A stretch of DNA of 64,000 nucleotides from Triplophysa rosa (GCF_024868665.1 NC_079898.1:11552597-11616596), one strand, 5' to 3'. Shown: positions 1 through 11,799, counted from the stretch's first letter. The notes: generated from the sequence alone by a model not told the origin. Made by a program: numbers and translations.

Positions 1-205
1 CCATCCACTCACAAAAATAAAGTTTTTATATATTTAAGGTAGGAAATTTACAAAATATCTTTATGGAACATGATCTTTACTTAATATCCTAATGATTTTT
101 GGCATAAAAGAAAAATCGATAATTTTGACCCACACAATGTATTTTTGTCTTTTCCTAAAAATGTTCCCGTGCTACTTAAGACTGGTTTTGTGATCCAGGG
201 TCACA
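1..205 (+). mobile_element. TA-flanked non-autonomous DNA element, one end (cut by window start)
   Basis: Ends in the terminal motif CCAGGGTCACA and matches, over about 190 bp, the right half of the complete copy at 18979-20021, including the shared segment 'aacatgatctttacttaat'. The left half lies outside the window. Confidence 0.7.
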
Positions 206-289
206 TTTGTGTTCTGATGAGTTGACTGTTATTCAAAAATGGGGAAAAAATGGGAAAGTGATCTGTTTGAACTGTGTAACTGTAGTTTT

Positions 290-760
290 TTTATTTAGTT
301 GACAGGGACATTGTACATTAATAAAACATTCCTGTAAATGTACCAGAATTAGCCAAAGGCTATTTTTCATCCGTAGTCCCTGGACAAGATGTTACAAGTC
401 ACGCTAAAGAAAATGTAAATAAAAATACATACTAGAAAATTTAATAATTACACAATACAAATCATACAGTATAGTCTATTGAAAACAATATAGAATCAAT
501 TAAAAACAATGCAAACAAAATGCAAACAATAATAGGATAACTAGCAGATATAAGATTCTAGTGTTGACATATCTGAGTACTAATTAACCAATTCTTCAAT
601 TGAACCCTAAATAAATCATATGTTTTTAAATCTCTTATAGTTGTCGGAATAGTATTCCATTCTCGTGCAGCTTTGACAGAAAAAGCAGACTGACTAAATT
701 GACTTCGTCTAAGCGGAATGATACAGTCTCCCCTTAATGCACCTCTTGTTCTAAATGAGT
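290..760 (-). mobile_element. 5'-truncated LINE, 3' end
   Basis: A minus-strand non-LTR retrotransposon tail: the end of its reverse-transcriptase ORF (558-758) followed by a roughly 260-bp AT-rich 3' UTR down to about 290. I recognise the 3' UTR as part of a common fish LINE tail; the L2/Rex-type assignment is inference. Confidence 0.65.
558..758 (-). pseudogene. LINE ORF2 C-terminal fragment
   Basis: 66 codons open on the minus strand up to a TAG at 558-560. The translation includes PLRRSQFSQSAFSVKAAREW and then NTIPTTIRDLKTYDLF, the pattern seen at the extreme C-terminus of many fish LINE reverse transcriptases (a serine-rich AFSVRAA-x-WN-x-IP motif). No catalytic part is present, so this is a dead 5'-truncated copy. 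It has no ATG and is shorter than typical ORF cut-offs. Confidence 0.7.
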
Positions 761-1782
761 TTTAATGAAAATCAAGCAAATAGTTATCTGACGCAAATGT
801 TCACAAAGTCATTTAATCCAAAGCGACAAGTAAAATCATATGGAATTTCACACAGGATTACAAGAAATGATTTTCTATTCTCACAAAACAAATTTCACGT
901 TTTAAACAGGTGATAATCTCATCTCATCAATATGCTAAACATTTTTGGATGTTCACTGAGTCAGGCATAAAGAATCACATGCGCTCGCAGTTTCTTTAGT
1001 CCCCCACCCTCCCCCTCCCAGCCTCTCTCTTCATGCAGACTGCTCTCGTCCCCCAGTTGAACCTGTTTGTGAGGGGCAGCGGGTTGGCAGTGGGCTGGAT
1101 TAGTGGGCCTGTTGCTCGGGTTGGACTCCGGCCTTCGTAATGAGCTCTTCTCCATGGCTCAAAGAACCCGGCTCGACCAGATGTTCAGCCTGGGGGTGAT
1201 GGTGAAGGGGTGACACCTCAGACCTCCAGCATCTAGCAGCCGATAACGGCCAAGGCATCATATCAAAGGGGAAACAACATTCGCCCTGCATTGACACTTG
1301 TAGCTGATTTGTTAATTGACTAGACACAGTAACAAACCAAGGCAACACAGCAAAGCAATGAAGACACGACACAGAGCGTCAAAACTGTCAAACATGTCTG
1401 AAGCATTTAAGGTGAGAGGAAAGTGGCAAACACCTATTGGCAAGAAGCCCAGGACTCTGACCGCAGACAGACCTCCCACTTTATACACCTGCTCCAACCC
1501 TGCATCAACATGTGTCTCTCATTCACACACACACGCACGCACACAACACCATTATTATTCTTAACAAGCAGGGCTCAGGATTACTCTCATGCTGGATTGA
1601 TAACTATTACCCGTGTTCGCATTTTACTGTTGTTGGGTTATAATGTGGTGGTTTGGTGAAGCATTAGATCTCTTAAATATAGCTCAGAGTTTCTTGTACA
1701 CTGAACAGAGCTAAAAATGGACCGGAAATAAAGTTACAAACTTCAAGAAGCAAATATATGTTCACATGTGGGCAATTCCAGC
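761..1782. other. Intergenic, nothing recognised
   Basis: Contains a short CA-rich tract near 1525-1550 and overlapping short ORFs of 60-90 codons on both strands without domains or splice context. No gene or repeat family recognised. Confidence 0.5.
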
Positions 1783-2140
1783 GTTATGGATGTGACATTT
1801 TCAGTCAAAACTTCTCAGAGGATGTATTTACTAATACATTGAACCATCTGTTTATATTTTACTAAACCCCTGATGATAAAGTCCAGACATCAGAAAAATA
1901 TCACAAATGTTTCTATTCACAAGTCTTCTGTTTTGAAAGAGGGAAAATTAATGCATTACGGATGTGACAAAAAAGAGACAACAATCCTTGTAAGATTTCT
2001 GTGAATTAAAATATACAAACCAGGAGCAATAATACCCAACAAATGGAGAAGGGATGGCTCTTCATAGAACATAAAATAGGTATTTAAATTTTTATGTGAC
2101 CATGCATTTATGAGGAATATGGACCGTTATGGATGTGACA
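1783..2140 (+). repeat. Three regularly spaced copies of a 15-mer (about 171-bp period)
   Basis: GTTATGGATGTGACA occurs at 1783 and 2126 and the variant ATTACGGATGTGACA at 1955, spacing 172 and 171 bp. The DNA between the copies is AT-rich and not obviously repeated, so this is either a decayed tandem repeat or part of an unrecognised element. Confidence 0.45.
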
Positions 2141-2186
2141 ATTCACTTACCAGACTATGGAAAACTACTTAAGAGACTTCACATGC

Positions 2187-2393
2187 CACTGTAAAAAAAT
2201 CCCGTAAAAATTGACATATTCTGGCAGCTGGAGTGCCAGAAATGTACTGTAAAATAACAGTTTTTCCTGTTTTTCTTTCTTCTTTTTTCTAAATTAGAAG
2301 TATTTTTCTGTAATTTGATTCGGTGGTAATTCAAAAATAGGCGAAAAATCTATGGAAAAACGGTAAAATGTCATAAAAAAAATTTTTTACAGT
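2187..2393. mobile_element. Short palindromic MITE (CACTGTAAAA type)
   Basis: Starts CACTGTAAAAAAATCCC and ends with TTTTTTACAGT, so the ends are inverted repeats. Internally it has the 'ctggcagctgg' core also present in the copies at 21630-21985 and 24938-25112. Too short to code. Confidence 0.6.
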
Positions 2394-5091
2394 ATTGAAA
2401 TCACCAAATAATGACATCTCAGTATGGTGAAAACCTTTGGTAAAAACTAGATATTTTCATTTGCATGGAATAGCCCACACTGTATGTATTTTGCAAACGT
2501 TGTTTTCTGCTTTCCTTCAAGTTATTGCACTTAGGCTATGTGATCCTCTCAAATGAAAGCCGATGAAGAATTTGACATGGCAACTAATAGCAAAAGATCC
2601 ATGGAAACTGACAGAAGGTTATGTTATCATGTTATGTTATGAAGTGCAAAAAATAAACTTGAACTTCGTGTCTTAATGGTTAAAGTTGCTATTAACTACA
2701 TTTCTAGAATTACAGTAATATAATTAATTAAATGATGAGATTACTGGTTAAATAGATAATCCCATTATCAGTAATTACAAAGTGAATACTTCTTTCTATA
2801 AACTAACCAAAAGCTGTTAACAGTGAGCGAAGTAGATATACTTCGCTTAATTTATACTGTACGTCCATGTACACTGTAACTATTTGGTTCCCATAGATGA
2901 TGTAAATATCTGGACTAGTTCACTAGTTATGATACACAGTAAGATAAAACCATAGAAACTACACTAAATAGAGTGAACTGTGAAAGGACCGGCTTGTGGT
3001 CCCACTGGCTGCCAGAGAGCGACAGGAAACCTAACGTGTTAGAGTTTGTTTTGTTTTTATCAGGGTGAATGTAGAGAAGCCGTTCCCTCTTCGCACCCCT
3101 AGCTGCCCTTGCTGTTCCAGGGCAGGAGGTCGGGTGTACAATAGCGGCCCCTGTCCCAGTACTACACAAAGGGCTGTCCATGTCGATTAGTGTTTGGGGT
3201 TAGGGTTGTGAGCGCCTAATAGCTTATTACACCCCTGTAGGGAGAGTGGCCCCTGGAGAGCTGCAAATTGCAATCTGAGTCCAATTAAAGAATAAAGGCA
3301 AATAACAGTGGGACAAGGGACGTTGGCCACATTCCTCTATAGTCCCTCACTTTCACACTCGCGTACTATTCTCATACGGTCCTTCTTAACATTTCGATGT
3401 TGAGCTGGTATCTGTCTTGCATATCAAAATTTTTTTATTTGTGATATTTACACATTTAATGACATTGTTCGGGTATGTTGTGCCTCCATTAAAATGCTTC
3501 CACATTAATGTCAGTATAGGGGCCTAACATTTATATTCTTGCAATATATTCCCTTGTTTTCTCATCCCCCTGTAACAGAGCAACAAGTCCCCCTTCCTCC
3601 TCTTGATGCAGGTGTGGGATCTGCTTTGTTGATCATAATCCTCTGTGCGGAAGAGCTGCTGAGTGTGTCTGACTCCGCCCCCTGACGCCCACCCCATAGC
3701 CCCTGCACTGACCAGATTCTGAGCAACCTCATGGGATCCGACAGGCGTAAAAATAATGATGGACACCTTAGCCAGCGCTGACCCGCCCTGACTCGCCCGC
3801 TCCACATGAGAGGTAACGCAACCACTTAACTGAGGCCCAATAGATAAACACACCGATTGGGCAGACATACACACTACTTCACACACATACACTTAACCGC
3901 TTCCTGTGAACTACTTCTTTACCAGGAGGGGGTCAGAGCAACTTCAAAATATGGATAAAAGGGCTCAGTTATGAGTGAAGCTCTTTTGTAAGGTTATTTG
4001 TCAAAGGACATGAACACATGTGACAGTTCATCTCATCTCATAATGACTGTTTCATATTGTGATTTTTCAAAGTGCTATTATAACATCGTGACATGCCAGG
4101 TGATTTTTTTATAGCTCAGAGGTTGCTCTTTTTGTTTTTGGGAAATGATTTGATTAAGTTGACATGGTATGCTGTGAGATCACGCGTCGAAAAACATGCC
4201 CAAAATAAAAACAAAAATGTCCCCATACGCAACTCCCCACTATATTAACTTCCTAAAGTGTGTCATCATATGGAAAATGGGTATGAAGTGCGGAGATTGC
4301 ATACCCACGCACGCACTCACTCACAACTCTTTCAATCGGATGATGCCGCCAGCCTCCCGCATCAAGTGAAATTAATTCATCTTTTACACCACGGACAATA
4401 AACTTTGTAAACTGTATAGACTGAATTATAAACGAGTAACGCAAACACTCAGAAGAGTTTTAAACGGCTGAATATTCATTCAGAGCTTCAAATTTTATTT
4501 TTCAATATGAAAAATTACTGAGGTCCGGACCTCGGTGACCTCATAGTTGGCTACAGCCATGGCCATGGTGATAAATTCAGTTCCCTAGAAACACACATTG
4601 ATAGTGTATAGCTTAAAATGTTAAGATCTTAGTATCAATTTCTTTTGAGATCTTTGTATCAAACATGAAGTATCAGCTTCATCTCAAGTGTATCTATAAA
4701 GGTTCCTTAGGAGAAACAGGAATAATATAAAGCCACAAGATCAATGTGGAAAAAAAGATCCAATATTTTGGAAGAATCTAATGAGAAAGCAAGGTAATAG
4801 ATTTAAATGACATAAGGACCTGAATCTTATCAATAACCTGAAACGTGCTGCATATCACACTAAATGCTGAACTCTGAATGGATGTCAGAAGAAGCATGAG
4901 AAAAACTGATTGTCTCAGATCCAGACAGTGTGACAGAGGAGAGCCGAGGTGGGCTGTTTCTCTCAGCTTAGCACTAGGAAAGCGATGTAATACTTTAATT
5001 ACAGTCCTTAATCACCGGCTCTAAAGCCCTCATATTTCTCACCTCCCAGACATGTACTAGCTCGCTTACAGTAGACTGGAGACAGCAAAGC
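2394..5091. other. Intergenic, nothing recognised
   Basis: AT-rich DNA. The longest ORF (minus strand 3524-3892, 122 codons) has no recognisable domain and overlaps another open frame on the same strand. No splice-supported exon or repeat family seen. Confidence 0.5.
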
Positions 5092-5092
5092 A

Positions 5093-5123
<31 letters not shown>

Positions 5124-5163
5124 TTACGCGCATCACACACACACACACGCGCGCACACACACA
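5092..5163. repeat. Interrupted (CA)n microsatellite
   Basis: CA tract with CG and ACATTACG interruptions, seen directly. Confidence 0.95.
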
Positions 5164-5399
5164 TTTGCCTTTGTGATGCATACTGCCAGTAATGCCCTAA
5201 AAGCAATTACAACCAAAAAATGCATAATATATGTGTCAAACAAATCATTCACTTTAGCATTTTTATAGTCTGTGATGTTAGGGAGGGTTGAGAAAGTAGG
5301 CTATGAAATGTAATGTTTAAAATTGCTGGTAAGTTATGCCAAAGTTAGATTTGAAAATGAAGTTCTAACACAAGGAATTCACGAGTTCACCTCGCTTAC

Positions 5400-5815
5400 A
5401 GATGGGGGAACGGATAGTATGCGTATTTAGCGTGCTGTCCCGGGGAAAGGGCTCCGAGCTCGGTGGTTCCTCTGAACTCGGAGCGCCCGCCCCATGTCCG
5501 GGGAGAGGGCCCCCGGGTCCGGTGTGTGCCCGGACTCAGGTCGTTCCCCCCTGTTATGCTGCGGTAAAATAGACTAATGGTGAGGAGTTGGGGTGGAGGA
5601 GGGACGCTGCGAAAATGTAGAGAGAATGAAGGTAAGGCGTCTTGTCTATTTGTAGGGGTTTTTTGTCCCGGGCTAAAAGATGATTGGTGAGATTGGTTAT
5701 TGGAAGCCAGCTGGGTTAGTTATCGGATTGTGAGATTGGTCATGGAAAGCCAACCGGGTTAGTTATCTGCACGTACTCCTCCCGAACTTTGTTAATAAAA
5801 CATCATTTAATTTTT
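5400..5815 (+). mobile_element. GC-rich unclassified repeat ending in a poly(A)-signal segment
   Basis: Sharply GC-rich block in AT-rich surroundings. It has a hairpin (GCTCCGAG at 5451 paired with CTCGGAGC at 5477-5484), two tandem 43-bp-spaced units (5687-5724 and 5730-5767, both holding 'gtgagattggt' and 'gggttagttatc'), then AATAAA at 5794-5799. Such a promoter-less block with a poly(A) signal may be the 3' end of a retroelement or an LTR; family not recognised with confidence. Confidence 0.45.
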
Positions 5816-5920
5816 CATTGTTCCATATTTTATGTTTTTTTTTTTTGCTTAACAGAAATCCTTTATTTTAAATGTGTATATTGTGAAGGTGTGACGATAT
5901 AAGATTACATTTTTTTTGAA

Positions 5921-6356
5921 GGGATAATTCACCCAAAAATGAAAATTCTGTCATGAATTACTCATCCCCTAGTTTTTCCAAATCTGTATAAATTTCTTTG
6001 TTCTGCTAAACACAAAGGAAGGTATTTGGAAGAATGTCAGTAACTGAGCAGTTCTTGACCAACATTGACTACCATAGTAGGAAAAATGTTAGTGGTAGTC
6101 AAAAGTGCTCTAGAAACCGTTTGCATTCCTTCATTCTTCAAGATATCTTTTTTGTGTTCAACAGTACAAAACAAATATATTTTTTCCTACTATGGTTATG
6201 TTAGTCAATAGGGTCCAAGAACTGTTTTTGTTAAAAGCATTCTTCCAAATATCTTTCTCTGTGTTCATCAGAACAAAGAAATTTATACAGGTTTGGAACA
6301 ACTCGAAGGCGAGTAAATGGTGACATAATTTTTATTTTTGGGTGAACTGTCCCTTT
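5921..6356. mobile_element. Fold-back MITE (TTCACCCAAAAATGAAAA family), full copy
   Basis: Left end 'gggataattcacccaaaaat' is matched in inverse by the right end 'gggtgaactgtcccttta'. The arms are long inverted repeats meeting near the 'cctactatggt' centre. Further copies in this window: 23003-23267, 39493-39843, 55709-56012 and 59643-59980. Confidence 0.85.
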
Positions 6357-7225
6357 ATTGTTACAATAATGTGATAGGACATCAATCAGTAAAATCACAT
6401 AATGCGTCATTGATTCTACTATCATTTTCTCATAACAGACTTGTATGTTTTATATTTAAATATAAATTGCAATTATGATTTCTTATTAAAAATTTGACAA
6501 ATATGAATTGTTTTATTCTATGATGGATATGACATTAAACCAAATTCAAAAGTGTGATCAATTAAAAACACTATGAAAACATATATTGTGTGTTGCTGCC
6601 CATTTTTGTTTTGCGTGACTGGGAGGAGGTAATACGCAGCAGCTTCACATTTTCTGTGACACTTCTACAAATCTTTAGGGTCACTTACTCTTTTTCATTT
6701 ATATTTTTGTTTACATTCTTGAATAATTGTAAACTTACCAAAACTATGGAATAACATAGCAATTATGTTGGGAGTAAATAGGTATCTTCAAAGTAGAAGA
6801 AAGAGGTATTTTTGTGGAGTAAGAAAACCTATGTTGGCAAATTTTCCCTCCATAACGAATTTTATAACTTCTGACATATGCCTGCAGATCAAAATATTTT
6901 AAGGCCTTCACGTAATACGTAGTTACATTGAAAAGGTCACGCTTTTTAAACATTACAACATCCAGGATACACACACGAAATGACCATTTTAAACAATAAA
7001 CTGACACAAAGACATTTGAATGTGTGTCATGGAACATTCAACAACTTTTGAACGGTCATGAACATGCATCGCAGAACAGAGCAAGGCGAGCATTTGTGTT
7101 TATAAAGCATATACAATTTTTTTTAAATGACTGATCGTTTCGCTTGATAAGACCCTTATTCATCGTCCGGTATCGTTTAAAGCCCTCTGAAGCTGCACTG
7201 AAACTGTAATTTTGGCCTTCAACGG
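6357..7225. other. Intergenic, nothing recognised
   Basis: AT-rich; no supported gene. ORFs at 6744-7037 and 7056-7247 (minus) show no domain. Confidence 0.45.
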
Positions 7226-7392
7226 TTTGGAGTCCATTAAAGTCCACTATGTGGAGAAAAATCCTGGAATGTTTTCATCAAAAACCTCAATTTCTTTTCG
7301 ACTAAAGAAACAAATACATAAACATCTTGAATGACATGGGGGTGAGTAAATTATCATGAAAATGTATTTTGAAAATGAACCAATCCTTTAAT
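7226..7392. mobile_element. Fragment of a second fold-back MITE family
   Basis: Ends in 'gacatgggggtgagtaaatt' followed by a 'gaaccaatcctttaa' terminus, a layout parallel to but different from the TTCACCCAAAA family. The matching left end was not identified, so limits are approximate. Confidence 0.45.
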
Positions 7393-7657
7393 TCCTTCAG
7401 TTTGTAATGTACAAACAGTAATGTACCCACCACATAGTTCCTCTGCATTGAGAATGAGAAACAAAGATGCTTTTAGTCAGGCAGAGTGAGAGCGAGATGA
7501 GCCACGTTGAGTGATTGCCGGATGTCCCAGGCGTTAAAGTAAGCACAAAGCATCAGGGCTTGACTAATTAAAAACGTCATATTTGTCAATAGGGCAGAAG
7601 GCTTGGGGTATAAAGCAAACATGTGGTGTCTAAATTATTAAGGTTGATAGGTAGGAA

Positions 7658-7816
7658 GCTTTCCTGTGGCTCGGTGGGTACAGCATGGCGCAAGCAACTC
7701 CAAGGTCATGGGTTCGAATCCAGTGGATTGCACATAGTCAGAAACAACAAATGTATAGTATAATGCAATGTAAGTCGTTTTGGATAAAAGTGTCTGCCAA
7801 ATGCGTAAATGTAAAT
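7658..7816 (+). mobile_element. tRNA-derived SINE
   Basis: Box A-like TGGCTCGGTGGGT at 7667 and box B GGTTCGAATCC at 7711-7721, followed by the tail 'gtcgttttggataaaagtgt' and 'ctgccaaatgcgtaaatg' found in many fish SINEs and their LINE partners. RNA polymerase III promoter elements are intact in outline, but the body is too long and unpaired for a tRNA gene. Confidence 0.8.
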
Positions 7817-7850
7817 GCCAATAAGCTCCCCCCCAGCTCCACTTACTGAT

Positions 7851-8273
7851 CAGTGTTAATTTCGTTGACGAAAAGTATTCGTTAACGACATGTTTTCACT
7901 GACGAAAACGAGAAAATAACTAAATAAAAATGAATGCATGAAAACTGTAATAAAAATATACTGACATTTTCGTCAACTAATAAAAACGAGACGAAAATAT
8001 TCTTGTCCCACCTGGCGGACATCAGTTTGCGCGCATGTGCTTATCTCATATAAACGGTAGAGAGAAGTCTCTGGGAGAAGGGGAAGCACACACATGTATT
8101 CTGTGTCTCCACGCGGTTTACAAAGCGTCTTATTTTCTTCACGATAGCCGGACTAAAACTAGACTAAAACTAAAATGATGGGGTTGACTAAAATGTGACT
8201 GAAACTAAATTGCATTTTCGTCTAGAGACTATGACTAAAACTAAATCAAAATTTGCTGTCAAAATTAACACTG
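7851..8273. mobile_element. Non-autonomous hAT element with 8-bp target duplication
   Basis: Bounded by CAGTGTTAATTT and the inverse AAATTAACACTG-type end, with the 8-bp duplication TTACTGAT at 7843-7850 and 8274-8281. The interior is rich in 'gactaaaac' and 'cgacgaaaa' motifs and has no transposase. An exact 8-bp duplication and CAGTG ends are hAT features. Confidence 0.88.
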
Positions 8274-9038
8274 TTACTGATGTGACTTCATGAGCAATTT
8301 GAGATTTCCAAATGCACATACGCACCATAGAATCATGTTGGCTAAGTAATGATACTGGATTGTTAATGATCTTTCTCCCAATGTATATCAGAAAGGAAAT
8401 ATATAGGCTGGGAAAATGTACAACTTATTTTCAATATTTATTCCTTGTGGTCTGCTCTTGTTCTGTTAGCTTGCACATGAAGCTATAATGCCTCCACCCA
8501 AAGCCACACCTCTCCAATCCCTCTTGGGTGGCACTGCCCTGCTTAGTGAGGGAATTTCTCAATGGGAGTTTTTTCCTCTAATCTCTAAACAAGCACTTGG
8601 GTCTGTCCCGCTTTTACTCAGACAGTTGTAATGAAGAGAGGACAAAAGAAAGAAGGCGACCCCTTTATTTCGCCTCTCTTCAGCAGTTTAATGGCATCAG
8701 AACTTGTCATATGTGCTGTCTTTATAGACATAAAATCAATGAACAAAAATATATATGATGCATGTAATCCAATGTTGCACTCTTTAACACTCAATAAGGT
8801 AAGAGCTACTGTGATTTACAAAGACCACAATAGTGGTATTGTTTCTGTGGCACTGACTAATAAAGAGGCTTCTGCCATGCTGTCTTCCTCTGTGGATAGT
8901 GATCCACTCACATTGTATTGTCCCTGATACACCAGTTACACCTGAAGCACAGGACAGTCACCTTGATGATGTTCATATTGCACATGACATAACACATTAC
9001 TGTATGTGTACATTATGATCATGTGGGGAGAGAAAGAA

Positions 9039-9039
<1 letters not shown>
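8274..9039. other. Intergenic, nothing recognised
   Basis: Includes a 98-codon plus-strand ORF (8631-8927) with no recognisable domain, repeat or splice context. No supported gene. Confidence 0.45.

Positions 9040-9108
<69 letters not shown>
9040..9108 (+). repeat. (GA)n microsatellite
   Basis: About 34 uninterrupted GA units seen directly. Confidence 0.98.
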
Positions 9109-9111
<3 letters not shown>

Positions 9112-9381
9112 GTGCTGGCTATTCCCACATAGGCCTATAAATAATTGTGTTTTGACAGAAAGGCTTTTGATTCCGATGTTCTGCTATATTGTTTCGATCT
9201 TTATATTCTAATTAAAATGTTAATTAAACCTCTTAACCAACCTGATCGTTATACTCCTTGTGATTTTTAAGCAACGAAATATGCTGCACATTTGACTTTT
9301 CTTGTTTATCTGATAAAAGTTTAAGGCTTTAAAATAAGATTATTAATGCGGGGTAAAAGACAAGCTTTTAAAGTACGTATA

Positions 9382-10292
9382 TTTATTTTTCGTTTAAGAT
9401 GAACTTTAGTTGAAATTTACAGGCATGTTTTAATTTACACAATTTACATAGCCTATTAGAAAATACAGAAAACAAAAAATACAGCGCAACGGCGCAAAAG
9501 TTAGATTTGGTATTGATTTGGAATTTAATTGATTTAAAAGTAATGTTTGCGTAAAGTATGGAACAATCATTAAACGTATAGTTTCTTAAACTGAGTATAA
9601 AGATTATCACATATCATTTAACAGCATTTAGTGTTTTAGTTAGTGGCACGGATACTGCATATCAATGCACATTTCCAAAATGACGTAAGTTTCATTGTGA
9701 ACCATTAAGTTACATTTAGCCAGATGACACTCGTTCATTAAGAACAAACTGCAGGAATATTTAAGTTACTATAAATAGTTAAAAACAAATAAAACAAAAC
9801 AACTGCATTTACAAAAGTACACAACACAATTTTTTCACCAAAAGCACGTCGGCACACGAACTCGAAGTCGATTTTGAACAATACTGAACCTTGGCAATTA
9901 TAAAAAAATAAGGCAAATCCTCTATCAAAGCCTTGAATTACGCGGAGCTTATGGCAGCCTCAAACATTTCAGACCCTCACAAATTTAAACTTATAAATTC
10001 ATTTAAACTAGTGCATGCTCAAAGAATGGCACACGACACGCGAATCTCGTTTAAATAAATGCAATTAGAGTTATCACAAATAAACAGAATGCCTTTTAAC
10101 ACCAATAAATAAATTGGTGACATTTCAATCATTTCACGCATTTGTACGAATAAAGATCTGACGACCTCCACTTATAGCCTGTTGATCTTCACATTGCATA
10201 ATAAACATTTTTTGCCAAACATGTTTGTCACACTTAGTGGTCGTTTGGCATTTTGCGCGCAAACGTTGTGGGAATACATGAAGGTGACAGTT
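9382..10292 (-). other. Probable foxi3 3' UTR with candidate poly(A) signal
   Basis: Downstream of the foxi3 stop the first AATAAA on the minus strand is at 9382-9387 (plus strand TTTATT); ATTAAA variants occur near 9430 and 9524. The stretch is AT-rich, free of recognisable repeats and has no other gene. A 3' UTR of about 0.9 kb is plausible but its end is inferred only from the hexamer. Confidence 0.4.
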
Positions 10293-11596
10293 TTATAACT
10301 CCGTCCCGTCTCGAGGGTAAATAAGACTGTTTACAGTGAAGCTATTGTAGAAATGTCCACTGAACTGCGCGCTCTGGCTACCAGTAAAAGAGTTATAATA
10401 CATTCCACGGTTAACCTGGACACTTTCTTGGAGATCACTTGGTCCACCTGCGTCAGGTGCCGAGCTGGCAGGGTACTGGCTCAGTGTACTAATATTTCGG
10501 CTAGAAAGTTCATTTACCAGTCCCAGAGAGCCTTGTCTGGTAGTGGGCGTTGAAGAAGAGCTTAGAGCAGACATACTGTTGAAGAAATTATTGAAGCACG
10601 GAGAGCTCAGAATGCCTGTAGGAGATGCGCCTTTGTGGCTTTCATTTGCCGCATCGATCTCAGGAGATGCGGGTCCGGAGAGGTGACTGCTGTCTGTGGG
10701 TTTCATCCCTGCAAGCTGTCGGTCATCCTCTGGTTTTGTACTGCTGGCAACACCTGTACTGGATTCTGTTCTGCGCTTCCTTTTCCTACGAAAGTTTCCG
10801 TTGTCAAACATCTTTTCACAGTTGGGGTCTAGAGTCCAATAATTTCCTTTTCCTTAAACAATACAAATACGAAAGTTAAAATGTGGAACTTTTCATGGTT
10901 TAAACTTATTTCTAGTTAAATTAGATATGTATTTAAAAACGTACACGTGTGCGTCTTGAAAAAAGGCACAGGTAAAAGTTTGCGCACTTGTTTTGGAAAG
11001 CTGTGCAACTCACCTGGGTCGTCTTCGTCGCGCGGCACTTTTTTAAAGCAGTCATTTAAAGAAAGGTTGTGCCTGATGGAGTTTTGCCATCCCGCTTTAC
11101 TCTTCTTATAAAACGGAAAGTTATCTGCCACATACTGATATATTTGACTCAAAGTTAACTTTTTCTCGTGCGCGTTCTGTATCGCCATGGCTATCAGTGC
11201 AGAGTATGAGTAAGGCGGACGCACGAGCTTCAAAAGTTCCTCTTGGCTCGCGATGGAGAACCAGCCCAGATCCGGACCGGCGAATCCGGAGGAGTTAGCC
11301 AGATATTGCCTTTGAGGGCCGTACGATGGAGGGATGAACGATGCGCTGTTGTTTCCGTGAATGTACGACGAAGATGCGTTGACACCAGGTCCATTAAGCC
11401 ACAAGTATGGGTTCGGGGTCGGCGTGTAGTCGCCTAGGCCGTATCCTGCTGGTCTCTGCGCCGCAGGCAGGTTCTGTTGGTGGTAAACACTGAAATTGTC
11501 ACAATACACGGCCATATCCGCAGTCTCGTGTGCGCTTTTGGGCAGTTGCTGGAGAGGGTTGACAGCAGCGGTACTGTTGTTATGGATGGTGTTCAT
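10293..11596 (-). CDS. foxi3: Forkhead transcription factor FoxI3-like, two exons (join 10293-10852, 11014-11596)
   Basis: Predicted 380-residue nuclear DNA-binding protein. Exon 1 ends in a split Gly codon at 11014 followed by GTGAGT; exon 2 begins at 10852 after TTTAAG, giving a 161-bp intron and an unbroken forkhead domain at about residues 124-215. Visible hallmarks are [14 protein letters not shown] (from residue 126), the recognition helix [15 protein letters not shown] (about 170-184), [15 protein letters not shown] just after the junction, and the basic stretch RRKRKRR (216-222). The C-terminus YPRDGTEL resembles the conserved FOXI tail. The N-terminal [11 protein letters not shown] and TPNPYLW segments fit fish FoxI3 better than FoxI1. 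In fish, FoxI3 specifies epidermal ionocyte precursors (established knowledge). The first in-frame ATG is at 11594-11596; the frame is open back to a TGA upstream but only through a GTG. A second ATG (MAVYCDNF) has a slightly better Kozak context. I cannot tell foxi3a from foxi3b. Confidence 0.93.
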
Positions 11597-11735
11597 ATCT
11601 CCTGTACCCCCGCAAGGCCAAATTGGAGCTTTGGAGCTCACGCTCTCTCAGTAGCGCACAATATGAACTCTGCCTGGTTAGTCTTCAGAGGTATTAAGCA
11701 ACAAGTGTCTACTTTCTTTGTGAGAAGAGTTTGCT

Positions 11736-11799
11736 CATATATACACTCAAGTGGGCAAATACGGTGTATACTCTTCTATTCTTGTTTCCTGCAGCCAAT
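11736..11799 (-). promoter_or_regulatory. foxi3 core promoter: TATA box and CCAAT box
   Basis: On the minus strand a TATA box GTATATATG lies at 11736-11744 and a CCAAT box, in the opposite orientation, at 11795-11799. If transcription starts about 30 bp after the TATA box (near 11708), the CCAAT box sits near -87 and the 5' UTR is about 110 nt. This is textbook class-II promoter spacing and supports the first in-frame ATG as the start. The start site is inferred, not seen. Confidence 0.6.

Noticed and set aside
7660..7730. Plus-strand tRNA gene
   Set aside because: Box B is clear but acceptor and anticodon stems do not pair and a SINE tail follows.
10353..10879. Plus-strand ORFs antisense to foxi3 exon 2
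   Set aside because: Shadows of the real coding strand; no own start context or domain.
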